This document shows, in pieces, positions 25,101-33,299 of a DNA stretch of 64,000 bases (the first letter of the stretch is position 1; every line of letters begins with the position of its first letter). This stretch comes from Gemmatimonadota bacterium (GTDB lineage: Bacteria > Gemmatimonadota > Gemmatimonadetes > Gemmatimonadales > GWC2-71-9), in the NCBI GenBank assembly GCA_016713785.1, contig JADJOM010000001.1, positions 124,001-188,000 on the forward strand, in the 5' to 3' direction. Both the position numbers and the translations under genes were made by a program. Under the pieces are notes generated by a model, which saw only the letters and a program-made list of their open reading frames with translations, was not told the origin of the DNA and searched no databases.

Positions 25101-25339
25101 GCGTGGAGCGCCTCGGCACCTGGTGGGGCCCGCTGAGCTACACGGCGCGGCGGGAGGAAACGTCGGTGCGGGTGCGCCTCGGCGCCGGGCTCCGGCCGCC
25201 GCCCGGCGGGATCCGCGTGATGGTGCCGGGCGGACCCCCGCCCCGTCAGGTCCTGGTGGATGGCGTGGCGCAGCCGGCGCCATCCGATGGCGTCGTCCTG
25301 CTCCGCCGCGTGCCGGCGGAGGTCGTCGTTGTTTACTGA
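22172..25339 (+). CDS. Secreted discoidin-containing six-hairpin glycosidase-like protein
   Basis: A 1055-residue protein of uncertain specificity. A short signal peptide (MIAALLLVAGLGGQAD) is followed by a jelly-roll carbohydrate-binding-like region (residues ~20-165: YAIARRTLPVDLPANYAFTF, ENVWWYTERDRSFDGVWRRV). A F5/8 type C discoidin domain comes next (~190-310: LAVDGDTSTAWRNA, GGLSLFWRPGGASATYDVQL, RWLRLLLRDAL), then a beta-sandwich linker. The C-terminal half is an (alpha/alpha)6-barrel-like domain with acidic clusters (YERSWIRDGSLTSAALLRFG; VPEHDSHGQLVYLVAEYWRH; SYWDDIFALRGFTDAARM; GWNQWPEVVWHDRRVLKF; PHTWVGSDFLRSAADLF). It resembles GH15/GH63/GH78-fold enzymes, but I cannot place it in a named family. 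The ATG overlaps the MalG-type stop, so it belongs to the transport operon. A role in trimming side groups or debranching the imported glucan is inferred. Confidence 0.82.
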   Translation: MIAALLLVAGLGGQADTLAPRLLDSFERPEAWSAHPADGVRATLRGELGHRGHALRMDFDFQGGGGYAIARRTLPVDLPANYAFTFWLRATGPANTLEFKLVDASGENVWWYTERDRSFDGVWRRVTIRKRQITYAWGPQGGGELGHVAALELVITAGRGGRGTVWFDELELTPLPVAGPYTGAPLARAWSSLRGAPAALAVDGDTSTAWRNAAGGARDTATGGPPRALTIDFGRPREFGGLSLFWRPGGASATYDVQLSDDGRAWRTVRRVTEGNGGRDDLQLPDTETRWLRLLLRDALAGRRFALGEVVVQPLAWGATRNAFFGALAALAPAGSFPRYWSGRRAYWTVVGLDAAREEALFGEDGAAEVGKGDFSVEPFLRDGGRTLSWHDVIPEPTLEDGVLPIPSTTWRMPGLSLTVTAFAVGEPSHPNLVLRYRLRNEGQAPRTPTLYAAVRPFQVNPPSQFLNTSGGAARIDSVRWTGRALKVNADRLVIPLTRPGAVGATSFDAGEIASHLLRGTLPVATRARDPFGAASAALAWPLTLGPGDSASVYLEVPLTPGGRQALPANDPAVVEQALAETRGWWHERLERTRILLPPSGGHLARTIESTLAWILVNRDGPSIQPGSRSYERSWIRDGSLTSAALLRFGHPEVVRDFVRWFAGFQYPSGKVPCCVDARGADPVPEHDSHGQLVYLVAEYWRHTGDTALVRELWPHVTAAVSYLDSLRQTRRTGEYRSGPGEVFFGLLPPSISHEGYSAKPMHSYWDDIFALRGFTDAARMAEVLGDAAAASRYGALRDAFRADLLASWARVMARDGIDYLPGAADLGDFDATSTTVAVSPGGLQGIVPDAALRATFARYWRQARARADSGSTWENYTPYELRTVGTLLRLGWPDRARALLEQFLADQEPTGWNQWPEVVWHDRRVLKFIGDSPHTWVGSDFLRSAADLFAYEDEADGSLVLGAGLDPRWLEGEGVRVERLGTWWGPLSYTARREETSVRVRLGAGLRPPPGGIRVMVPGGPPPRQVLVDGVAQPAPSDGVVLLRRVPAEVVVVY

Positions 25340-25357
25340 TCGCAAGGGAGGGTGTCC

Positions 25358-28300
25358 GTGACACCCCGCGCAGCGCTGCTGTCGAATGGCCGGTACCGGG
25401 TGATCCTGTCAGGCGCCGGCACCGGCGCTTCGCTCTTCGACGACCTGGCGCTCACCCGCTGGAGCCGCGACCGGACCCGCGACGCCGAAGGGGTGCTGCT
25501 CTACATCCAGGACCTCGACCGGGGCCTGGCGTGGAGCGCCGGGACCTCGCCGATGCGTGGCGCTCCGGACGGCGGCGGCGGCGAGGCCGGACGCGGCCGG
25601 GCCCGGGTGTGGCGGCACGATGGGGACGTGAGCACCCGGCTCGACGTGTGCGTGGACCCCGGGGCCGACCGGGAGCTGCGCGTGCTCACCCTCTACAACC
25701 ACGCGGTCACGCCGCGACGGGTGGCGGTGACCAGCTACGTGGAGGTGGCGCTCAATCACCCCGCGGCCGACGCCGGGCATCCCGCCTTCTCCAAGCTGTT
25801 CGTCCAGACGGAGCAGGTGCCCGGCGCCGAGGCCCTGCTGGCGCGCCGCCGCCCCCGCAGCCCCTCGGAGCGCCCGGTGTACCTGGGCCACGGGTTGCAG
25901 CTGGCGGGCGCCACGCGCCCGCCCCGCGCCGAATGGGAGACGGACCGGGCGCGGTTCATCGGCCGGGGCCGGGGCGTGCAGCATCCCGCGGCGCTGGAGC
26001 CCGGCGCCCGGCTCTCCGGCACCACCGGCAACGTGCTCGACCCGGTGCTGGCCCTGCGGCGCCACGTCACCATCCCGGCCGGTGGATCGGTGCGCCTGGC
26101 GGCGCTGCTCGCCGCCGGCCACGACCGCGAGGCCGTGCTCGGCGGCCTCGTGCTGGGACCGGAGGGCGTTGACCTGGTATTCGCGGCGGCCGCCGCGCGG
26201 GCGGCAGAAGCGCTGCACGCCGCCGGCCTCACCGAGGCCTGGCGCCAGCAGCTCCCGCACCTCACGGGTGAGCTCTGCTATGGCGGGGTGGTGCCGGAGC
26301 CCGGCGCTGCGCTGCCCGCGCCCAGCCCCCTCCTGGTGGCCGACCTCAGGGCGCTGGGGCTCTCGGGGCGGCATCCGCTGGTGCTGGCGCGGGTCTCCAC
26401 CGATGCCGACCGCCTGGGAGCGATCGGGCTCGCCCGCGTGGTGAACTACTGGCGGGCCATCGGGGTGCCGGTGGACTACCTGGTGCTTCTGGATGAGGTG
26501 CGCGAGCTCAACCTCCCCACCGCGCGGGGCCAGGGCTCGGTCACCCTGCTGCGCCACGCGGTGGAGGTGCCGGCCGACCTGCACCGCCTGGCGGCGCGCA
26601 CCGCCTGCCACACCATGGGCCAGGCCCGGGCCGCCACCCCGGCCGCCCCGCCCGCTCCCGCCCCCCGGCCCCACGTGGCGCCCACCCCGCGCGAGCAGAG
26701 CCGGCCGGAGCCGCTCCAGTTCTTCAACGGTTTCGGCGGCTTCTCCGCCGATGGGCGGGAGTACGTCATCCGCCTGCCCTGGGCCAAGGGCACGCACCAG
26801 CGTCCGCCCCTCAGCTGGACCAACGTGATCGCCAACGAGGAACTCGGCTTCCTCGTCACCGAGGGCGGCGCCGGGTACACCTGGAGCGGCAACAGCCGGG
26901 AGAACCGCCTCACGCCGTGGAGCAACGATCCCGTCGGCGACCCGCACGGCGAGGCGCTCTACCTGCGCGACCCGGCGAGCGGCCGGGTCTGGTCCCCGAC
27001 GCCGGGGCCCGTCCCCGGGCCGGGTGACTACGAGGTGCGCCACGGCTTCGGCTACACGGTGCACCAGCACCGGAGCGACGGGCTGGAGCAGACCGTCACC
27101 AGCTTCGTCCCGCGCCACGACGGCGTGAAGCTGGTGCGGGTGCGGGTGGCCAACCTGGGCCGCACCGCGCGACAGCTGGAGCTCACCCACTACGCGGAGT
27201 GGGTGCTCGGCGGGCTGCGCCAGGACACCGCGCGGTATGTCGTCACCGAGCGCGACCCGGCCACCGGCGCCCTCTTCGCGATGAACCCATGGAACGGGGA
27301 GTTCTCGGCGCGCATCGCGTTCGCGGCCGTGCTGCCGCTGGCCGGCGCCGCGCTCCTCGACACCACCGCCGACCGCGCCGAGTTCCTCGGCCAGGGCGGC
27401 GATCCCTCCCGCCCGGCCGCGGTGCTGGCGGGCGTCCCGCTCGAGGGCCGGGCCGGCGCCGGCCTCGATCCCTGCGCGGCCTCCCGGGTGGCGCTCACCA
27501 TCGCCCCGGGCGCAAGCGCCGAGTGCGTCTTCCTGCTGGGCCAGGCGCCGGGGCGTGACGCCGCGCGCGCGCTGCTGCGCCGCTACCAGGGCGAGGCCGC
27601 GGTCACCGGCGCCTTCGACGGCATCGTGGCCTTCTGGCGCGACCTGCTCGGCCGGGTCCAGGTCCGGACCCCCTCACAGCCCCTCGACCTGATGGTCAAT
27701 GGCTGGCTGGCCTACCAGAACCTCGCCTGCCGGGTGTGGGGCCGCTCCGCATTCTACCAGAGCGGTGGCGCGTTTGGCTTCCGCGACCAGCTGCAGGACA
27801 CCGCCGCGCTGGTCTACCTCGATCCGGCCCTGACCCGGCGCCAGATCGTGCTCCACGCCTCGCACCAGTTCGTCGAGGGCGACGTGCTGCACTGGTGGCA
27901 CCCCCCGCTCAGCAAGGGGATCCGTACCCGCTTCTCCGACGACCTCCTCTGGCTGCCGTCCATCACGGCGGGTTACGTGCAGCAGACCGGCGACACCTCC
28001 GTGCTCGACGAGGATGCCCGGTTCCTCACCGCCCCCGCCCTGCACCCGGGCGAGGACGAGACCTTCTTCCTCCCCACCGAGGCGGGCGAGTCGGGAACCG
28101 TGTACGAGCACTGCTGCCGCGCCCTGGACCGCTCGCTCACCCGCGGGGTGCACGGCCTCCCGCTCATGGGCACCGGCGACTGGAACGACGGGATGAACCG
28201 GGTGGGCCGCGAGGGGAAGGGCGAGAGCGTATGGCTGGGGTTCTTTCTCTACCACATCCTCGACGCCTTCCTGCCGCTGGCGGCGGCCCGCGACGACGCC

Positions 28301-29188
28301 GCGCGCGTCGTCCGGTATCGCGACTACCAGGGGCGGCTCCGCGCGGCGCTCAATGCCGACGGCTGGGATGGCGCCTGGTACCGCCGGGCGTGGTACGACA
28401 ACGGCGCCCCGCTCGGCTCCGCCAAGAGCGACGAGTGCCAGATCGACGCGATCGCGCAGGCGTGGGCGGTGCTGTCCGGCGCCGCGCCCGCCGATCGGGC
28501 CGCGCAGGCGCTCAACTCGCTGGAGGACCACCTGGTCTCCGAGCGTGACGGCATCATCCGCCTCCTGACCCCGGCCTTCGACCGCACCCCCCACGACCCC
28601 GGCTACATCAAGGGGTACCTCCCGGGCGTGCGCGAGAACGGCGGGCAGTACACCCACGGCGCCCTCTGGGCGGTCCGGGCGCTGGCCGAGGCGGGCCGCA
28701 CCGACCGGGCGGCCCGGCTCCTCGAGATGCTCTCGCCGGTGACCCACGCCCGCACCCCGGGCGACGTGCGCATCTACCAGGTGGAACCCTACGTCATCGC
28801 CGCCGACGTCTACGGCGTGGCGCCGCACCTCGGCCGCGGCGGATGGACCTGGTACACCGGTTCGGCGGGCTGGATGTTCCGGGTGGCGCTCGAGTCGGTG
28901 CTCGGCCTCACCCTGGTGCGGGGCGAGGAGATCGCGCTGCGCCCCTGCATCCCCGCCGAGTGGCCGGGCTACAGCATCCACTACCGGCTGCCTGGCGGCG
29001 CGACCAGCTACGAGATCAGCGTGGAGCAGTCACCCCGGCGACCCGAGCGCACCGTGGCCACCGTGGATGACGCGGCGGCCGAGGTACGCGACGGCGCGGT
29101 CTGGCTCCCGCTGCTCAAGGACGGCCGGAGCCATACGGTGCGGGTGGTGCTGGGAGAGGATGTGGGGCCGGCCTACCGGGAGCGGTGA
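25358..29188 (+). CDS. GH94 phosphorylase related to cyclic beta-1,2-glucan synthase C-terminal half
   Basis: A 1276-residue cytosolic enzyme (no signal peptide). The N-terminal supersandwich region (LLSNGRYRVILSGAGTGASL; DLALTRWSRDRTRDAEGVLL) and the central segment (PLQFFNGFGGFSADGREYVI; GFLVTEGGAGYTWSGNSREN; LTPWSNDPVGDPHGEALYLR) match the C-terminal half of NdvB-type cyclic glucan synthases. The glycosyltransferase part is absent. The catalytic (alpha/alpha)6 domain has the general-acid motif GTGDWNDGMN (Asp residues 941/944) plus YQSGGAFGFRDQLQDTAALV and KSDECQIDAIAQAWAVLSG. Stand-alone GH94 proteins of this kind include 1,2-beta-oligoglucan phosphorylases, which release glucose 1-phosphate. 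Start GTG 25358 is preferred to GTG 25352 because AAGGGAGG is then properly spaced. It lies 18 bp after the previous stop. Confidence 0.87.
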   Translation: MTPRAALLSNGRYRVILSGAGTGASLFDDLALTRWSRDRTRDAEGVLLYIQDLDRGLAWSAGTSPMRGAPDGGGGEAGRGRARVWRHDGDVSTRLDVCVDPGADRELRVLTLYNHAVTPRRVAVTSYVEVALNHPAADAGHPAFSKLFVQTEQVPGAEALLARRRPRSPSERPVYLGHGLQLAGATRPPRAEWETDRARFIGRGRGVQHPAALEPGARLSGTTGNVLDPVLALRRHVTIPAGGSVRLAALLAAGHDREAVLGGLVLGPEGVDLVFAAAAARAAEALHAAGLTEAWRQQLPHLTGELCYGGVVPEPGAALPAPSPLLVADLRALGLSGRHPLVLARVSTDADRLGAIGLARVVNYWRAIGVPVDYLVLLDEVRELNLPTARGQGSVTLLRHAVEVPADLHRLAARTACHTMGQARAATPAAPPAPAPRPHVAPTPREQSRPEPLQFFNGFGGFSADGREYVIRLPWAKGTHQRPPLSWTNVIANEELGFLVTEGGAGYTWSGNSRENRLTPWSNDPVGDPHGEALYLRDPASGRVWSPTPGPVPGPGDYEVRHGFGYTVHQHRSDGLEQTVTSFVPRHDGVKLVRVRVANLGRTARQLELTHYAEWVLGGLRQDTARYVVTERDPATGALFAMNPWNGEFSARIAFAAVLPLAGAALLDTTADRAEFLGQGGDPSRPAAVLAGVPLEGRAGAGLDPCAASRVALTIAPGASAECVFLLGQAPGRDAARALLRRYQGEAAVTGAFDGIVAFWRDLLGRVQVRTPSQPLDLMVNGWLAYQNLACRVWGRSAFYQSGGAFGFRDQLQDTAALVYLDPALTRRQIVLHASHQFVEGDVLHWWHPPLSKGIRTRFSDDLLWLPSITAGYVQQTGDTSVLDEDARFLTAPALHPGEDETFFLPTEAGESGTVYEHCCRALDRSLTRGVHGLPLMGTGDWNDGMNRVGREGKGESVWLGFFLYHILDAFLPLAAARDDAARVVRYRDYQGRLRAALNADGWDGAWYRRAWYDNGAPLGSAKSDECQIDAIAQAWAVLSGAAPADRAAQALNSLEDHLVSERDGIIRLLTPAFDRTPHDPGYIKGYLPGVRENGGQYTHGALWAVRALAEAGRTDRAARLLEMLSPVTHARTPGDVRIYQVEPYVIAADVYGVAPHLGRGGWTWYTGSAGWMFRVALESVLGLTLVRGEEIALRPCIPAEWPGYSIHYRLPGGATSYEISVEQSPRRPERTVATVDDAAAEVRDGAVWLPLLKDGRSHTVRVVLGEDVGPAYRER

Positions 29189-29201
29189 GCCGGGAGGGGC
29201 G

Positions 29202-30554
29202 TCAGCCGGCCAGGGACGCCCCATGGGTGCGGATGACCTCGGCGTAGTACCGCGCGCTCGCCTTCGGGGTGCGCTGCTGGGTGGCGAAGTTCACGTGGTA
29301 CAGCCCGAAGCGGCGGGCGTAGCCGCAGCTCCACTCGAAGTTGTCGAGCAGCGACCAGGCAAAGTACCCGCGCAGGTCCGCGCCCTGCCGGATGGCCTGG
29401 TGCGCCGCGCGCAGGTGCCCGCGGTAGTAGTCCACCCGGAGCGGATCGTCCACCACGGGACCGGTGGCGGCGGGCGCGTCCGCGAAGGCCGCACCGTTCT
29501 CCGTGATGTAGAGTGGGATGCGCCCGTACCGCGCGGTGACCCAGCCGAGCACGTCGGTGAGCGCCTGGGGATACACCTCCCAGTCCATCTCGGTGTAGGT
29601 CTGCTGGGGCTGGCGCACCCGGCCGAAACGCATCGGCCACACCGACGGGTCGTGGCAGGTGACCGACCGGGTGTAGTAGTTGATGCCGAGGTAGTCGAGC
29701 GGCTGCCGGATCAGGTCGAAGTCCGCGGCGGGGAACGCCGGCCAGGCCTCACCGAAGACCTCGCGCAGCTCGTCGGGATAGGCGCCGTGGAAGACCGGGT
29801 CGAGGTAGTACCGGTTCATGTACACCTCGGCCCGCCGGGTGGCGGCAACGTCTTCGGGCCGGTCCGAGGCCGGGTACTTGGGCTCGAGGTTGACCACGAG
29901 TCCCGCCTGCCGGCCACCCGCGGCGCGGATCGCCTGCATCCCCGCGCCGTGGGCGCGGAGCAGGTTGTGGCTGGCGAGCGGCGCCTCGAAGAGCGACTTG
30001 TGCCCCGGGGCGTGCACGCCGTAGAGGTAGCCGCCGTCGGCGGATACCCAGGGCTCGTTGAGGGTGGTCCAGAGGGCCACCCGGTCGGCCAGGGTGCGGA
30101 CCACCACGTCGGCGTACTCGGCGAACCAGCCGGCGATGTCGCGGTTGAGCCAGCCACCTTGATCATCGAGGGCGGCGGGCAGGTCCCAGTGGTACAGTGT
30201 CACCGCGGGCCGGATCCCCGCGGCGAGAAGCTGGTCCACCAGGCGGTCATAGAAGGAAAGCCCCGCCGGGTTGACCCGGCCCCGCCCCTCGGGGAGGACC
30301 CGGGCCCAGGCCACGCTGAAGCGATAGGCCGTGAGGCCGAGGGCCCGCATCAGCTCCACGTCGGCGGCGGTGCGGTGGTAGTGATCACAGGCCATGTCGC
30401 CGGTGTCGCCGCCGGTGATCATGCCGGGAGTCCGGGAGAAACGGTGCCAGATGTTGAGCCCCGCCCCGTCGGCCAGGGGAGAGCCCTCGATCTGGTAGGC
30501 CGAGGTGGCGGCCCCCCAGAGAAAGCCGTCGGGGAAGCGATAGGTGTCGGACAT
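29202..30554 (-). CDS. GH1 beta-glucosidase
   Basis: A 450-residue cytosolic retaining beta-glucosidase. The acid/base glutamate is Glu167 in TLNEPWVS and the nucleophile is Glu352 in YITENGAA. Other family motifs are FPDGFLWGAATSAYQIEGSP, YRFSVAWARVLPEGRGRVNP, YHWDLPAALDDQGGW, LDYLGINYYTRS and FAWSLLDNFEWSCGYARRFG. Length is normal. It converges on the GH94 gene (13 bp apart) and its start is only 18 bp from that of the MalK-type gene on the other strand. It probably splits the disaccharides left over by the phosphorylase. Start ATG 30554 is fixed by the conserved MSDTYRFPDGFLWG N-terminus. Confidence 0.95.
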   Translation of the reverse strand: MSDTYRFPDGFLWGAATSAYQIEGSPLADGAGLNIWHRFSRTPGMITGGDTGDMACDHYHRTAADVELMRALGLTAYRFSVAWARVLPEGRGRVNPAGLSFYDRLVDQLLAAGIRPAVTLYHWDLPAALDDQGGWLNRDIAGWFAEYADVVVRTLADRVALWTTLNEPWVSADGGYLYGVHAPGHKSLFEAPLASHNLLRAHGAGMQAIRAAGGRQAGLVVNLEPKYPASDRPEDVAATRRAEVYMNRYYLDPVFHGAYPDELREVFGEAWPAFPAADFDLIRQPLDYLGINYYTRSVTCHDPSVWPMRFGRVRQPQQTYTEMDWEVYPQALTDVLGWVTARYGRIPLYITENGAAFADAPAATGPVVDDPLRVDYYRGHLRAAHQAIRQGADLRGYFAWSLLDNFEWSCGYARRFGLYHVNFATQQRTPKASARYYAEVIRTHGASLAG

Positions 30555-30572
30555 TCTCGCAGGGGTGGTCAG

Positions 30573-31661
<1,089 letters not shown>

Positions 31662-31670
31662 GCCCCCCGC

Positions 31671-33299
31671 TCAGGGATAGGTCGGGTACGTCGCGTCGTA
31701 CATCGAGCGCTCCACCGCCGCGCGGAGATCCGCCGGCCGCGGCACGCTGGCCAGCCCCTCCTCGTACGCCACCTCCGCCACGGCCACCGCGATCAGCGCC
31801 GAGACGCTCCGGATGTCCCGGAGCCGCGGGAAGAGCCGCCCGGCCTCGAGGGCGTCCGGGCTTACCTGCCCCGCGAGCGTCCGCGCCGCGGCGTAGAACA
31901 TGGTGTCGGTCACCCGCCGCGCGCCGGCCACGATCACCCCGAGCCCCACGCCGGGGAAGATGTACGCGTTGTTGCCCTGGCCCGGGGTGAAGGTGCGCCC
32001 GCCGAGTGTCACCGGCCCGAACGGGCTCCCGCTCGCCACGATGGCCCGCCCCTCTGACCAGCGGTACGCCTCCTCGGCCGTGCACTCGGCGCGGCTCGTG
32101 GGGTTGGAGAGCGGAAAGATGACGGGCCGCGGGCGGTGGCGGGCCATGGCGCGGATCACCGCCTCGGTGAACGCGCCGGCCGCCGTGGAGACGCCGATCA
32201 GCGCCGTGGGCCGCAGCGCCTCGACCGCGCCCAGCAGGTCCGGCACCGGAGCGTGGGCGTGGGCCCATGGGCGCCGGTACTCCGTGAGGCCAGGCCGGTC
32301 GGCGGTGAGCAGGCCGTGTTCGTCGACCAGCCAGCAGCGCTGCCGCGCCTCCGCCTCGGTGAGCCCTTCCCGCAGCATGGCGGCCACGATCAGGCTGGCG
32401 ATGCCCATCGCCGCGGAGCCGGCGCCGAGGAACAGGACGCGCTGGTCGGTCAGCCGCTGGCCCGTGATGCGGGTGGCCGAGAGCAGCCCCGCCAGCGCCA
32501 CCGCCGCCGTGCCCTGGATATCGTCGTTGAAGCAGCAGGCGCGGTCGCGGTAGCGCGCCAGCAGGCGCACGGCATTCTCGGTGGCGAAGTCCTCGAACTG
32601 GATCACCGCCCGCGGGAAGACCTCCTGCACCGCGGCCACGAACTCCTCCAGCAGCTCGTCGTACGCCGGGCCGCGCAGCCGCCGCTCCGGGAGGCCCAGG
32701 TAGAGCGGGTCGGCCAGCAGGTCGGCGCGGTCGGTCCCCACGTCGATGGCCACCGGCAGGCAGCGGGCCGGGTCCACGCCGGCGCAGGCGGTGTAGAGGG
32801 CCAGCTTGCCAACGGGGATGCCCATGCCGTTGGCGCCGAGGTCGCCGAGACCCAGGATCCGCTCGCCGTCCGTGGCAACGATCATGGCCACGTCCGGCTC
32901 GGGCCAGTTGGCGAGCACCTCGCGCACCCGGCCCCGGTCGCGCGCCGTGATGTACAGGCCGCGGGGCCGCCGGAAGATGTGCCCGAACCGCACGCAGGCC
33001 TCGCCCACGGTCGGGGTGTAGATGATGGGCATCATCTCCTCGACGTGTTCCATCACGGTGCGGTAGAACAGGTGCTCGTTGCGGTCCTGCAGGCTGATCA
33101 GGTAGATGTACTGCTCCAGCGCCGACGGCTTGCGGCGGAAGTTCTCCAGCACCCGCTCGAGCTGGTCCCGCTGGGTGGTTACGCGGGGCGGCAACAGGCC
33201 GCGCAGGCCGAGGCGGTCCCGCTCCTCGTCGGTGAAGCCGGTCCCCTTGTTGAGCCGCGGGTCGTGCAGGTAGTCGATCGGTGGGCGGCGGTCGGTCAT
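31671..33299 (-). CDS. maeA: NAD-type malic enzyme
   Basis: A 542-residue malate dehydrogenase (oxaloacetate-decarboxylating), converting malate to pyruvate, CO2 and NAD(P)H. Motifs: MPIIYTPTVGEACVRFGHIF and RGLYITARDRGRV in the catalytic domain, RAVIQFEDFATENAVRLLAR and RACCFNDDIQGTAAVALAGL (metal/malate site), VLFLGAGSAAMGIASLIVAA (dinucleotide fold) and IFPLSNPTSRAECTAEEAY. The length and motifs fit the large NAD-dependent class rather than the short bacterial type. Its ATG overlaps the stop of the acyl-CoA synthetase gene upstream (33296-33299), so the two are coupled. Confidence 0.93.
   Translation of the reverse strand: MTDRRPPIDYLHDPRLNKGTGFTDEERDRLGLRGLLPPRVTTQRDQLERVLENFRRKPSALEQYIYLISLQDRNEHLFYRTVMEHVEEMMPIIYTPTVGEACVRFGHIFRRPRGLYITARDRGRVREVLANWPEPDVAMIVATDGERILGLGDLGANGMGIPVGKLALYTACAGVDPARCLPVAIDVGTDRADLLADPLYLGLPERRLRGPAYDELLEEFVAAVQEVFPRAVIQFEDFATENAVRLLARYRDRACCFNDDIQGTAAVALAGLLSATRITGQRLTDQRVLFLGAGSAAMGIASLIVAAMLREGLTEAEARQRCWLVDEHGLLTADRPGLTEYRRPWAHAHAPVPDLLGAVEALRPTALIGVSTAAGAFTEAVIRAMARHRPRPVIFPLSNPTSRAECTAEEAYRWSEGRAIVASGSPFGPVTLGGRTFTPGQGNNAYIFPGVGLGVIVAGARRVTDTMFYAAARTLAGQVSPDALEAGRLFPRLRDIRSVSALIAVAVAEVAYEEGLASVPRPADLRAAVERSMYDATYPTYP

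Noticed and set aside
22136..25345. 1069-codon open frame antisense to the discoidin glycosidase
   Set aside because: Shadow of a well-supported gene; no motif and biased composition.
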